Assembly: GCA_038030265.1 (NCBI GenBank)
Contig: CM075943.1
Coordinates: 40,238,001 to 40,302,000, forward strand
DNA length: 64,000 bases
Origin: Corythucha ciliata
Lineage: Eukaryota > Arthropoda > Insecta > Hemiptera > Tingidae
Direction of reading: 5' to 3'
In this document: positions 39,397 to 51,400 of the stretch, in pieces
How positions within the stretch are numbered: the stretch's first letter is position 1
Layout: each line of letters starts with the position of its first letter
Translations under genes and position numbers: made by a program
Notes under the pieces: generated by a model
The model's database searches: none
Told to the model about the DNA's origin: nothing
What the model saw: only the letters and a program-made list of their open reading frames with translations

Positions 39397-40460
39397 TAGT
39401 TGTTAATGTGTTCCGCGACTTTTTTACTTGGTGTATTAGGAGGGGAGTGTAAACGTTTAGACATCAGCAGAGTGGTCAACTGCTGATAGTGCCACTATCT
39501 AGTGCTGAGCCACTATCTAGGCATATACATTCTGCTAAAAGAATGAAATAAATTTGAGTAATTTGTCTGCGAACTGATCGTATACTTTGCTTTCCTTCCT
39601 TGGTGGCTCGTGGCACGAAGGGAGATAAGTGATACACTACTGATTAATGACCAAAGAGCTTTGTAATTGCCCCAAAATAGAATCGTGCCTTTAAAACAAT
39701 CGTCACACTAAGAACGTGAAAGGGGAACAGTTGGGAATTCAACGAGATCAACTCAAAATCTCGCACATGCCAACTCATTTAGTTCAAGCAAGAGACTTCC
39801 CTTCCCAGACACGACGAGGCAGAGGTGCACAATCCCCCCCTAATACATCAGACCCTCCTTCGACTGGCAATGTTAGTTCTAAAAAAAAATTGAAATCGGT
39901 GTCGAGGTTCCCTTGCACTAAGCAGCCTGGCCGGCCTGGCGGCAGCCAGTTGGCTGCTGTGCAGTTGGGCTTGTCCTAGTGGCTGCCCCAGCCTGGAAAT
40001 CTTTATGCTGCCTAGTGCGCGGGCAACCATAGGTTGCATTGTATTTCACCGGCCCCCCCGGAACCCTATCTTATTTTTTTATTACGATACCTAGGCATGA
40101 AGGAGCTTTTAACCAACGAGGCACGATGTTTGTGACACGAGACGAAGTCGAGTGCCATCATCGGTAGAGTTGTAGTGCGATTATACGCCTCAGGATCGTA
40201 CACTTTTTTTACCTTCGGTCGTTCAAAGCCTTTTAAAGCCAATTAGGTTCATAATTATTTAATTTAAGGGTTCCGTAAAGTCTCCCATTTGCCACACAAC
40301 TTCATTCCAGAGAAATAAAAAAGAGGAAACAAAAGAAGCGCGTAAGATGAATAAGCGGGCTTCCCTGCCTCAATTCTTCTACCAACTCACCAACATAATC
40401 AACTGACTTTGACCTTTTTGGGTTATAATTTTTACGGTTCCACTCATCCTTCACCCATCA
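39397..40460. other. Intergenic, no gene recognised
   Basis: Open frames at about 39716-40039 carry no recognisable domain. No RNA gene or repeat family was identified. Confidence 0.35.
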
Positions 40461-40572
40461 TTCATCGTGCTTAAAGACCTACTTTACCTACGCCGTGTGG
40501 TAAAGAGTTAACTCATTTACCGTGAACTCTTTACCGCACGGCGTGTGTAAAGTAGGTCTTTACGCACGATGA
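40461..40572. mobile_element. 112-bp near-perfect hairpin, MITE-like
   Basis: Two arms of about 49 bp (left begins TTCATCGTGCTTAAAGACCT, right ends with its near complement) are separated by about 14 bp. Roughly five mismatches were counted. It could be a tiny MITE or a structured element. Confidence 0.6.
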
Positions 40573-41109
40573 ACGTCTGCTCAAACACTTCTTTAAGAAT
40601 GATCTTAGGAATAATAGATTATACGCCTAGGCAAGAAAGCGATTTTTTCGAGGCCGAAAGAAAAAATTGGATGGGCGAGGCGTAGCCCCGCCCCCCCAAA
40701 TCCCCAAAATCACTTTTTTGACGCGGTGTGTACAGTATTTTTTTTATTAAAACATGGGCTGATTTTTTGGGTCACGGCGATAAAGTGAAAGTTTTATCCC
40801 CTAGGCTCCAAAATAATCAGTTGTTTTTTAAAAAATAGTATCTTACTATACTTATTAAAACGTGAGTTCCCCTTGTCTTACATATTATAACGAGACACGC
40901 AAGTGCCATTTTACTTGCGATTACGTTGTTTGGCTGGCGAGGCAAAGCCGAGTCGGCTAAATTAATACGAGCAAGTGAATTGAGGTATGCACGATATTTT
41001 TCGCGAGACAAGTGAAATATGTAATAGTTAATAAATTAATTAGACTGATATTATCCGGACGGCGATGGAAGGGCATAGCCCAACACGATTCGAGTTTCGA
41101 GAAAAAATG
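40573..41109. other. Flank of the tRNA-like cluster
   Basis: No gene. From about 41040 the sequence is the left arm of the inverted repeat that carries the tRNA-like genes. Confidence 0.4.
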
Positions 41110-41182
41110 GCTCCCCGGCGGGATTTGAACCCGCAACCTCTGGATTACCAGTCCAGCACGCTGCCATTTGCGCCACGGAGAC
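41110..41182 (-). tRNA. tRNA-like gene, anticodon GGT (Thr by codon), copy 1
   Basis: A full 73-base cloverleaf can be drawn: 7-bp acceptor stem with a G-G mismatch at pair 1-72, 4-bp D stem, anticodon stem CTGGA/TCCAG around the loop CTGGTAA, five-base variable loop, and T arm GCGGG-TTCAAAT-CCCGC. Box A (TGGCGCAAATGG) and box B (GGTTCAAATCC) are good, and a T6 terminator follows. Anticodon GGT is not used for threonine in most eukaryotic nuclear genomes, which rely on AGT, so the identity and function are open. Confidence 0.7.
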
Positions 41183-41241
41183 GCCTATGGGAGTCGTACT
41201 CCGAGGGATAAGCTAAGCCGAACCCCACCCAGGTCCATTGT

Positions 41242-41314
41242 TTCTCTGTGGCGCAATTGGCAGCGTGCTGGACTGGTAATCCAGAGGTTGCGGGTTCAAA
41301 TCCCGCCGGGGAGC
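41242..41314 (+). tRNA. tRNA-like gene, anticodon GGT, copy 2
   Basis: Same cloverleaf as copy 1 on the other strand, 59 bases away. The 5' acceptor strand is TTCTCTG, giving T-G pairs in place of the G-G mismatch. The downstream T6 run and about 80 bases of flank are the inverted copy of the flank of copy 1. Confidence 0.7.
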
Positions 41315-41563
41315 CATTTTTTCTCGAAACTCGAATCGTGTTGGGCTATGCCCTTCCATCGTCGTCCGGATAATATCAGTCTAATTAATTTATTAATTAA
41401 AATACCGGCGACAGATTTATTCATTATAACCATCTAACAACATCTAGATAAGATAAAATTCGGCGTGGTTTACCGATCAGGAGAAGCGCCTAGAGTTTCG
41501 AGAAACAATGGACCTGGGTGGGGTTCGGCTTAGGTTGTCCCTCGGAGTACGACTCCCATAGGC

Positions 41564-41636
41564 GTCTCCGTGGTGCAAATGGCAGCGTGCTGGACTGGTA
41601 ATCCAGAGGTTGCGGGTTCAAAACCCGCCGGGGAGC
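41564..41636 (+). tRNA. tRNA-like gene, anticodon GGT, copy 3
   Basis: Nearly identical to copy 1, with GTGC in place of GCGC in the D stem and AAAACCC in the T arm. Upstream and downstream flanks match those of copies 1 and 2. This suggests a second inverted pair whose other member was lost. Confidence 0.7.
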
Positions 41637-41750
41637 CATTTTTTCTCGAAACTCGAATCGTGTTGCGCTATGCCCTTCCATCGTCGTCCGGATAATATCA
41701 GTCTAATTAATTTAATAATTAAAATACCGGCGACAGATTTATTCATTATA

Positions 41751-42366
41751 TCGTTAATTCATTATATGAGGCGGGTCGAGTGAACTAAAAACAACTAGCA
41801 GAGTAAAAGCTTCTTCCTCACGAGTTGTGGATATTATTTTTCGCACGACCAACAGGTTTATAATTGTCTTTCCTGCAAGTGTTCGGAGGCAAGGGTACGC
41901 TAATTGAATACAGAACGTTTTTTCACTTTCCTTCACTAGTGAGTGAAAGCCTTCCTGTTTCCTTCGCTTGCGAGAAAAAATGTGAAATTATTGGCATTCT
42001 GCCTTAATTTGCTTCACTAGTGAGTGAAAAAAAAATACTTTTTTCACCTAGCTCATCTTTTCAAGTAAAAATCAACTTCCCTGTTGAGGTACCTGGCGAA
42101 GGGGAAGTATCACTTCCCTCCGTGATCGTGCGAAAACCATCATGTATAATTCGTGAAAGAAGAAGAAATATGCGTGTTTCCAACGATAATGTTACAAAAA
42201 GTAAATTTTTCCCCATTATTTTATGTCATTTTGTGCGTCGGGGGGGGGGGGGGATATGTCCACCCCTTGGATCCACCACATCCCAGAGGCCCATAACACA
42301 ATAGCCGTCTCGGCATGAAACAAGGTCATTTCATTGTTAAAATGTCTGTATTCATAAATGAGCCAT

Positions 42367-42368
<2 letters not shown>
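41751..42368. other. Intergenic, no gene recognised
   Basis: TTCACTAGTGAGTGAA-like short palindromes occur near 41932 and 42011, and a G run near 42241. No gene was recognised. Confidence 0.35.
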
Positions 42369-42401
<33 letters not shown>

Positions 42402-42560
42402 CTTCATTCTTTTAATTCCGAGACGGAGACCAGTCTCGGTCTCGTCTCGAAAATAGCGGTCTCGTCTAGGTCTCGGCTCGAGACCAGAAAACTTGGTCTC
42501 GGTCTCGCACCAGAAATGATGGTCTCGTCTCGGTCTCGGCCTCGACACAGTGCATCACTA
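42369..42560. repeat. Poly-T tract and GGTCTCG short repeat
   Basis: A T run of about 33 is followed by about 140 bp made of variants of GGTCTCG and GTCTCGTCTC with GAGACC complements. The minus-strand frame is rich in R-D-E-T and is a by-product of the repeat. Confidence 0.7.
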
Positions 42561-43064
42561 ATTCCAAACAGATGGGGTAGTCCATAGAGACAAAGAAATT
42601 GGAAAAACAACAACAAAACGAAATAACTGGGTCTACGTCGGTAGCATGAATGTTAAATTTCTGAGAATGAATATCAGATTTCATACAATTTCTCAAAATT
42701 AAGTCAATGAAATCTACAGGTTTCTCTCCTCTAGTGTAACACTATAGCAAAAAAGGGAAATAACTACCATTCATTAGCATTGTTATTCATTGTACTTTTC
42801 CTTCTGAAGCCTTTTAATACATGAATGGGGCACTGCTCGTAAGGGCGGAGGGATCTCGCGTCCAGCCAACAGTGGGAAGAGGGATAGACGCCACTACTTC
42901 GAGGGATTGAATATTACACATAATTTGTTGTCTTTATTTGTTGACTATTAATAGTGAATATAGTCCATTGTAATTAATTTTTGAAAACGTTGCTCGAAGG
43001 ACTTACAAATTGAGCAGTTGGAGGGCATTTTGTAGCCTCAATATTTGTGTGGAAAAGACAATAG
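42561..43064. other. Intergenic, downstream of the zinc-finger ORF
   Basis: No gene recognised. The stretch near 42690-42745 (TCAATGAAATC with CTAGTGTAACAC) resembles part of the MITE at 62448 and may be a degraded relative. Confidence 0.35.
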
Positions 43065-43568
43065 TTATTGGCCATGGTGTGTTAGAAGGTGACGATCAAG
43101 TCGGTGCCTTCGGCTGCTCCTGTAGTAGCAGTACGGGCATCGGTAGCGTTTGGAGTGTTCTCGAAGATGCATAGAAAGGTCAAATTTAAAGTCGCACTTG
43201 TACTCACAGTGCGGGCAATTAAAGGGTGCCTCGCTGATGTGCAATCGAAAATGATGAACAAAATTGGTCTTATTGATGGTCTTGTAACCACAGCGAGGAC
43301 AATTAAAGCGTCTATCGCCGGCGTGCGTTTGAATATGCTCGTCAAGGAGATTTTTTTCGTTACACATGTACACACACCATGAGCATGTGAATATTTGAGT
43401 GTATTTGACGTGCGTTAAAAAATGTTTATCAAGTTCACTCTCTCCGTCGCATTTCAGTTGGCAATAGGGGCAACTGAAGGGATTCTCGCCCTTGTGTGTT
43501 TGAAGAATATGTTGAGTATGATCCTTCAAACTTGCGCACTCCCGCCCGCAGTAAATACATACACACAT
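43065..43568 (-). CDS. C2H2 zinc-finger protein, six fingers
   Basis: An uninterrupted 167-codon frame encodes six C2H2 fingers with little else: CIYCGRE..H..H, CPYCQLK, CSWCVYM, CPRCGYK, CPHCEYK and CPYCYYR. Each has C-X2-C and H-X3-5-H spacing; the last ends HLLTHHGQ at the stop. Linkers such as THKGENPF and HAGDRRF resemble the TGEKP type only loosely. Such proteins usually bind DNA in the nucleus. There is no effector domain (BTB, ZAD or KRAB) in frame, so this may be the last exon of a larger gene or a small intronless gene. The ATG at 43568-43566 is the first in this frame near the fingers. Family membership is firm; orthology is unknown. Confidence 0.75.
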   Translation of the reverse strand: MCVCIYCGRECASLKDHTQHILQTHKGENPFSCPYCQLKCDGESELDKHFLTHVKYTQIFTCSWCVYMCNEKNLLDEHIQTHAGDRRFNCPRCGYKTINKTNFVHHFRLHISEAPFNCPHCEYKCDFKFDLSMHLREHSKRYRCPYCYYRSSRRHRLDRHLLTHHGQ

Positions 43569-44268
43569 AGTTATTATTATGGTTTTGAGATACCGACGTC
43601 AAGAAAAAGAAATTGTAAGGGAATAGCTCAAGCAGGTCTCAGGAGTCCGTCCGAATTTATCATTCACCGGTAAAACACTATTTTAAAGTGTGAGCGAAGT
43701 GTAACGGAAATAATCTGATGAAAGAGAAAACATTTATGTTAAAAAGAGAGCAAAGGGCCACACAAATTGTGAGTGTTGGGCTATTCTCTTCTTATCGTGG
43801 AGGAGGAAAATATTATTTTTTTTTATTACAGAGTAGAGTGAGCAAGTTATTAGGGATATTTTGGAGTTTACCCGAGTATCCGGTATACGTTAACTTGAAT
43901 TAAAACACTGAAGTTCTGTTCTTCTTCAAACTAACGGCTTAGGCTTCCGTTACTATGCATGCCATTTCTGACGAAAATTTGTTCTGAAGAGTTTGTCCCC
44001 CCGTACGTGTTCTGACGAGGACTTCTCTCCCATAGTAACCCTTAGTAGATTTTTGTTACGTAATTTGGAAATTGCCTAATGCATTTTATTATTATAAAAT
44101 TATATTTATTTCAAAAATAAAATTTCAAACACAATTGAAGGGGGAAGTATACGTGATTAAAATAAATGAAGTAGAGCTCATTAAGCTCTTGAGAAATTTG
44201 GTCGACGTGCTTGCGTTCACACTTCCCTCGTATCACAAGAACGTGATATGAGATGTCGCCTGTTCTAC
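43569..44268. other. Intergenic, no gene recognised
   Basis: No further finger-coding exon was found upstream of the zinc-finger ORF within this stretch. It is A+T-rich with no clear repeats. Confidence 0.35.
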
Positions 44269-44860
44269 TTAATATCCTAATAATAATAATATGATTCCTG
44301 GGGTCCAGCCTTTCGTCAGCTTGTTAGACACCCAGAATTCCTCCCCCTCGCCTAACGATCTGAACCTTGATCGAGAATCTCTGTAAAGCCTTTGTTTTGT
44401 CAGGGCGACATCAATTTCTTCAGAAACGCAGGGCTTCAGTAAATCGAAAACTGATCGTAACCGGCGACCCATATAATCAGTTCGCTTGAAGTCGTTCTTC
44501 CCGTGGTAGAGAGAGGCGTGTTCCTACACGAAATTAAAAATTCTCTGAGTTTGTCCATAATCGTCCCCCGACAGCTCGCTTTTCTTCTCGAAAAAATGGA
44601 TTGATTTTCACATCCAAGTCCTTCATATCCGACCATCCCCTTTCCAAATATCCTATAATTTTCTGCAATACTCTATCTCTGGCTGTCAGTCCCCTAAAAT
44701 GTGATGGTGTCACAGGCATGTCCTGTAAATGTAAGCGAAGAAGATGACGACGACTGGTCTTTTCCATTTCCTCCAGGCTATTCGGATGAACATCATCTGT
44801 TATTGGCAATCTTGACAGCGAATCCGTGACGGTGTTATTTTTACCTTGGACATACTCTGT
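44269..44860 (-). pseudogene. Broken Ty3/gypsy retrotransposon pol fragment
   Basis: Minus-strand frames show the end of the RNase H region (YVQGKNNTVTDSLSRLP) and the connecting segment before integrase. After a deletion of the integrase core comes the integrase C-terminal region (SCRNTPLSTTGRTTSSELI, then MGRRLRSVFDLLKP in another frame). A frameshift near 44470 and the missing HHCC and DDE parts show it is dead. Sequence upstream of 44860 (GGGCTGCCCAACC) looks like the end of another inserted element. No LTRs were identified. Confidence 0.75.
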
Positions 44861-47800
44861 AGCTGGGCTGCCCAACCTTTTTTTGGACTTTGGCCATAAA
44901 CCTGGTTGTAAGAACTCAGGCCCCCCCACACCCCCCCCCCAATCGAGCACAACACTTTGATCTCAGGAAAAGGCCGTGACGCTCTGAATAAAAAGCACTT
45001 GGGGCCCCGTTCAATAACTTCTTCAACATAAGTTAACCACAGTATAATATCGTTTTCCATTTGCACAAAAAAGGTGCCCTGGGGCAGCTCATCGCAGTGC
45101 CGGCCTTGGACGTTTGGTGCCCCCGCGGGCGAATCTTTCACCATTACCTCCGTGAAGTGGACTTCAGGAACCGAGAATTAGCAGTTTTTTCCACACTTCA
45201 TCACTTCTTCTCAATTTCATCGGTGAATTTGCGAATTGGCTATTGTTTTCGGGGGAAAAAATCGTACAGGATGAATTTTAGAGGTTTTTTGAAAAAATGA
45301 AAAACAGGAGCACTATAAAGCTCCAGCACTAAATGTAGAATAAGGCAAAAATAAAAAAAAATACTTCAGTTGGCCCGATCTCCGAGGCGAGAGGAAGTTT
45401 GGAGAATATTTCGGAGATGAGGTGATACGGAGTAATAAGGGAAAAGGCGGGTACGGTGCCTAATCACGACGGTTATCAAACTCTCGCAACGAGAATTTAT
45501 TCTTCAGGGTCCACAGTCACACTTTAAAAAAAACGCCTATTCTTTCATATTTATTGATGTTACAAACAAAATTCTAGGAAACTGTCCCGGTAGAGGAGCA
45601 TGTTCCGGGCATTTTATTAAGAAAATTATGTTTTAATAACTTTTGTTTTCATCTCACATTCAAGAGGACCTTCCAAAAGTTCAGCAGTTTTTCGAAAGTA
45701 GTACCTCTTAGGGTCCTTTCGAGGATCCTGAGGGGCCTTTTATGACCACAAACTGTAAAGTAGTACCGTCCGTCTTGAAGAAGGACCTGATCACTGTAAC
45801 AATAGGGGACTTGAGTTCACCGGTTTAATAATATTGATGAGGGTGTCGGGACAAACAGTTTTCGCTGATGCATGCGATCTATATGTATATCCCTCAGAAT
45901 ATTAATGTTTTTTTCATTACAGGACACTGAACACCTGGAAAAAGAAGTAGAACCCCTGTAAGGTGCTGCCTCGTGGGAAACTGCAGAAATTCGGCTCCAC
46001 CTTTGGTGCCCTGGATACTGCACGCTGCACGGTCTCCTATAGAAAATTCGTTTCTTCTCACAGGTTCAAGTATTTCACGGCCAGATGTGTGAAATTACCG
46101 TTGAGCGCTGGTAATTTCAACCATTATGTGTGTTTTTGTGTCTGTGGGTTATGCGGGGATTAGGGGAAAGCTCTCCTTGAAGCCTTGAAAAGTTAGGAAA
46201 CGTATAAATATTTAATTATAATAAATCAATGAAATTATATAATTTCACCTTTAATTCCTTTGAAAGTTCGATTACAGAGGGAAAAGTTATTATCCTCGTC
46301 GTTTAATAGTTTACCTAAACTTCATGGAGACAGGAATGCGTTCATTCATGTCATAACCCTCCCCCTTCACCAGTACTTTCAACTGCTAAGAGCCTTTAAA
46401 AACAATCAAAACAAAAATAATTATCTCAGCTATAGTTACGTGGGCCGTCTTGCGGGACATTGCCTAACTTCCACTGTACCCTCACGACCGAACTGTTTTG
46501 ACGGATTGGTTGGTTTTGAGGGTCCCTCTTTGTAGCCAAGAATATTTCCCCGCATTTCCATTTTTCTCTCTGGCGTTCACGATGGTTTTTCAAGGATCAA
46601 GGAACTTCATTGCGTGAAGAAGGACAAGAGGGGGGGGGTAAGAGGCAGGGAGGGAAGAAAGGTTAGCTCCATGGGAACTCAAGAAAAATTATGATCCCTC
46701 TCTCATCAATCAGAATTACCGCCCAGAAAAGTTCTCCGAGTTTATTATTTACCCATTAATTTGTCTTAAAAGTAAAGGAGTGCAAAATAGAGGAAGCAAA
46801 ATACTCATAAATGTGTAGGTAGGCCACCCCCCCTCCCGGGATCTTTTTGAGTTACTTTGGTGGGATGCTGGTCGCATCGTCCTAGCTAAACTTTCCCCTC
46901 TCCATCATCCTTTGATAAAAAGGACATCTCCCAGTGGGGGTAGTCCAGTGGTTTTAAAAGGGAGGAAAAACACACGTTTCACCCCTCCGCTCACCGCAGT
47001 TTTTTTTTTGTCTTTCCCTTCCAGCAAAAGAACCCTTTTATTAAGCGCACCGTCAATCCACCTCTACACTCAGTACTCTTCGCATCACTCTACTTTAACT
47101 TCCGCTTCGTTTCATAAAAAGAAAAAAATGGTCTGGTGTGCGTGAAGGGAAGTGAACTGGGAGGGTATGATGAAGAGGCTGGTGGCTCATCCAATATAAA
47201 AAAATAAATTTCTAGTCCAGCGGTCGAATGGGGTTTTCCCTCTATCGCCACAACCTCTTATACCCACACTCTGCTCTTCTCTTGGTTCATAAGACATCAA
47301 AGGATCATTTATTATCTTTTCTTCCTCCTATTAAGCCATATCCCATCCTAGGAGACTTAAAGAGAGATTTTTTTCATTGAAACCGGATTCACAGCAAATT
47401 AAATAGCTGTTAAAGGAAAAAAAAAAGTATTTGAAAAGCAATGGAAAACCGAGAAACGGATAATATTCATTGAGAGGACCCATAATACTACAGTTAAGCC
47501 ACCCCGTTTCCTACCACCAACCCGTCATCCTCGTTTTCAGCATAATTTTGAAGTGAATAACGGGTTTGACGTGATCCTGAGAAAAATAAATAATGACACC
47601 CCCATCGTCTATTAAAGCTGTCACACACTCACTCTGTACGAACTTCATTTGCGACGCTTCCGTGACATTTCACGTTTGTCAAATATGGGGCGCGAGGAGC
47701 GGGAGAAGCGCCCGAAAAACACTCGCAATTTCGATTCGTATGAATTATTTCCCACGATTAAAATATTTCGGAGTTTATGGGAAGGGTGGCCGGAGAGAAG

Positions 47801-48474
47801 CGCGGGAATAAAATTAGAAAACGCACACCCGACAGTTTAAGGTTTCTCTTTTTCATTTTTGCGAAATTTTAGGTGCCTCTTTTCCTGAGCAAATACCTTT
47901 TTAAGTGCATGCTTTTAACAAGACAGTTCGTTCACTAAAATTTGTAGCGGCTCCTTTTAGAATAAAGCAATGAGGGTGGCTTCTTGTGTATTTTATCATT
48001 TTGGAATTAATTAAAACTGAGAAAGGAGTGAGGTGAAGATGGTGATGAGGAAAACGGGAAAACTATGAAGAGAGGGGGAGGGTTAAAGCCTTAGGTTCTA
48101 TTATTATTCTGGAAGGGTGGAAAAGCCAGTAGAGTGAATAGGATTTTCCGCAGAGAGCTCTCTCACTCACTCTCTCTCTCTATTACTGGAGAGCAACCTA
48201 AAGAAGTTGGGTATGTTGCCTTTATGAGAGCTGAGGGGTGGTTTGAAGGAGAAGAAATAGAGCAAAGAAACGGGGTCTCCTCCGTTGGGCAAACAAAGGT
48301 GAATCAACAAATTTAGAAGCACCGTGGGAAGCTTTTGGGAAGAAAAAGTGATTGAGTTAGCTCATAGCTCACCCACATACAACTTCTAGACACCCACGAT
48401 ATTTTTAAATCGATTCGAACATCTGGCTCTGATTTTTGCCATTAATGAATAAATGAATAAAAAGTCAAGAAGCA
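44861..48474. other. Intergenic, no gene recognised
   Basis: Short frames at 45963-46163, 46260-46535 and 47593-47840 have no recognisable domain and no convincing splice partners. The part before 48475 should hold the promoter of the androglobin-like gene. G and C runs are frequent. Confidence 0.35.
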
Positions 48475-51400
48475 ATGAGTGAAAAAAGAAAGAGCACAGG
48501 AGGTAAACGTCAGAGTACGGGAGGTAAACGCCAGAGCACAGGAGGTAAACGCCAGAGCGTCGCCCGAAAGAGCGTGTCCGGTGGTAAAAGGAAGAGCATG
48601 GGCGGGACCGGAGGTAGTGGATCGTCAAAACAGAGAAAATCCAGAGCAAACATTCCACCTCGAACGCGTGAGCAGATAAGAAAAAAAAAAAAAAAAATGA
48701 AATGCATTCCACCCCGACGAATGCTCTCACAATAGCCATAGAAACGATGTTTTTTTTTGTTTTTGTTGCTGTTGACAGGCCCGATCAAAGCGATCGATTT
48801 ATTCCATTCACCGTACCCCATTTGGGAAGACTGGGCCATAAGCGAGACGAAATGGGATGAAATGCCGGAGCTGGCAAAGTTGTTCAAAGGACCAATCCCC
48901 GGTGAGTGGAAAAACGAGGGGGGGGGGGTGAGAAGGACTGCAAGGGAGAGGAAAAGGGGTCCAATGTGGCAAACCTTGTGTTAAAAATCAATCTTGATTC
49001 TGATGGTGGGAATGGGAAGAGATGGGAAAACTTGGCGCGGATCGCGGAAGAAGGTTAAGTAAAAATTTAAAAAGGGGCCGTACATGATGAAGAGCGGGGT
49101 GGGGGTAATGTAGGTTGCTGCCGATATTTCCGCGTGAGTTGGCGTTTCCAGCTCCTTTTGCAGCGGATTAATATTGAATGAATCTCTAAAGCACGTCTTT
49201 CCTTCTCGATTCTGTTTTATTTTATAGTGGCCAGAGGTGGATTGAATGATTTGAAATATTTTTACTAGTCACGATGCAAGAGAGGACGGACAAGGGTGTT
49301 AGTTTTAGCTCTAAATCTGTATAAAAAGAGTAAGTTAATTTTGGGTTAAACAACAAGTCTTAAGTCCCGGTCATTCAGATTTTAGGAGGGTCAATGTTAG
49401 AGGCTGTGTGAGAGAACGTAATCACGAATCATTCAATCCACCTCACAAAACTCTTCCTCACTTTTTCTCTCTCTCTCTCAAGAACAAAATAGCAGATTTT
49501 AAAAAATTATTACATTTTGATTTGACAGATTATTTAAAAGGCAAAAGAGGTTCGGTCGTCAGTTCTAGTAAAAGAATGTCGATGAAAGGCGGGAAACGAC
49601 AGTCAACGGGTGGAAAACGGCAGTCGACGGGCGGTAAAAGACAGTCAACAGGCGGTAAACGGCAGTCAACGGGTGGAAAACGACAGTCGACAGGTGGCAA
49701 ACGACAGTCGACTGGCGGAAAAAGACAGTCGACGGGTGGCAAACGCCAGTCGACCGGTGGGAAACGGCAATCGACCGCCAGCGGTGGAAAACGAGGAAGT
49801 GTCAAACGACAGTCAACGGGTGGCAAACGGGGAAGCGTCAAACGACAGTCGACCGGTGGTAAGCGCAAGTCGACTGGTGGACAGAGAAAGTCGATGGGTG
49901 GAAAACGAAAATCAATGGGTGGAGGAGGAGGAGGAGGAGGTGGGAGAAAATCAGTTGGATTGCGAGGTGTTCCGGACAAAGTGAGCTTCGTCAAGTCAAT
50001 AAATGCCAACAAAAAGTCAATAAATTATTATTTTTAAATGCAGGATGAAAAAAAAGATTTCGGGCCCTTTGTAGACCCTGAAGGTCACGCCAAACTTCCA
50101 CCCTACTTGAAACCTGTCCTGTGGAGACGTGCACCCTGGCCCGACGGAGTGCCACCGACCGTGGAACCGGAGGAAGGCTCATTGGATCTGTATACCAGGA
50201 ATACACACCTGTTCCAATCTAAGGTAGCTACAAAACAAACCACCCAAAATGTGAGAAATTAGATATGAGGAGAGGGGGAATGGATTTTTGAGTCACTAAA
50301 AAAATAAACATAGCCGGCGGGCTTGACAGGAAAGATGGGGGATACCCGGATAGGTTAAAACTTCTTTAGAAACGCAATACCGGCCGACTTTTTTTCGCTT
50401 TTCGTGGTAGTGGACTGATTAATGAGCGTAGATCCGAGGGGAGGTGGTTGACAATTCATATCTCGTATCCAAAGCATTTTCGGCAATGCGTCTAAATGAC
50501 GTTTTTTGTGCGTCCAGGTACGCACTGTATCACCTGTGCAAGTTTGTCACATTCCCCCTGAATCACCATGTATACTTGAAACCCTTCTCTATATTCTATG
50601 TTGAGGGTAACGAGTTGAAAGCGCGTTGAATAAGTACATTTTAACTTTGGACATAGTAATTTTTTGTTGATCTGTTACGCCCATTTTCGCATTCAATGGG
50701 GATGCGTAGTACGTTGGAAAAATCTCCTATTCAATCACTAAAAAAAAATGAGTTGGAGTGGTAATTCAACGTGCTTTACGTCCAACTACCATACATACGG
50801 TGTTGTCGTGGACGAGGGCGAAAGCACACATTTTACTATTCTCACGTGGTTATCATTTCCCCTTAAATAATCCAGCCTTTAGTGGGCATCGAACCCACTC
50901 AGCAGACGATACCTGGACATGAGAGTCGACGCCCTAACGACCTCGGCCACTCTGCTGGGCCAATATTCAATCACTATTACATTATGAAAAAGTTTAGTTT
51001 TATGCAGGATAATTCCACGCCAAATCAACCAAGGGTATCTCGGTATCTCGGATTTTTATGAAAATTTGTGTGTCCAAGTCGACATGAAACTAACAGCGTT
51101 CCCCATTTGCACAAAATTCTGCATTTGGGCAGGTCATTTCGACCCGTCTTGTCTGAATTAAATCATAATGTTAATTGAGAAAACGCGTGAAAATGAATTG
51201 TCCCGTTGCAGAATTTTACGAAAATGGGAAACGCTATAAATCTTTTCAAGTTATTTAAAAGAAGAATAAAAAATGGAAGGAGAGGAATTAAGTTAAGAAA
51301 ATAGTCCCCGATTTGAGAAACAACGGCACTTCATAATCTCTAGTCTATTTGTGCAGGGTCAGGGGGGTCCAACACGGACGAGTTTAATGGTAAAGAAAGA

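Larger units (their letters stand above)
41040..41750. repeat. Palindromic duplication carrying the tRNA-like genes
   Basis: Left arm 41040-41182 and right arm 41242-41395 are inverted copies around a 59-base spacer. A third, direct copy of the right arm spans about 41490-41750, and its upstream part repeats the spacer in reverse (GAGAAACAATGGACCTGGG). The shared flanks include the outer AATATCAGTCTAATTAATTT. Confidence 0.8.

Noticed and set aside
46260..46535. 91-codon plus-strand frame
   Set aside because: No domain, no splice partners and no conserved pattern that I can recognise.
47649..47840. 63-codon frame with a basic N-terminus upstream of androglobin
   Set aside because: Composition is plausible for coding, but there is no family match or splice support; could be leader or chance.
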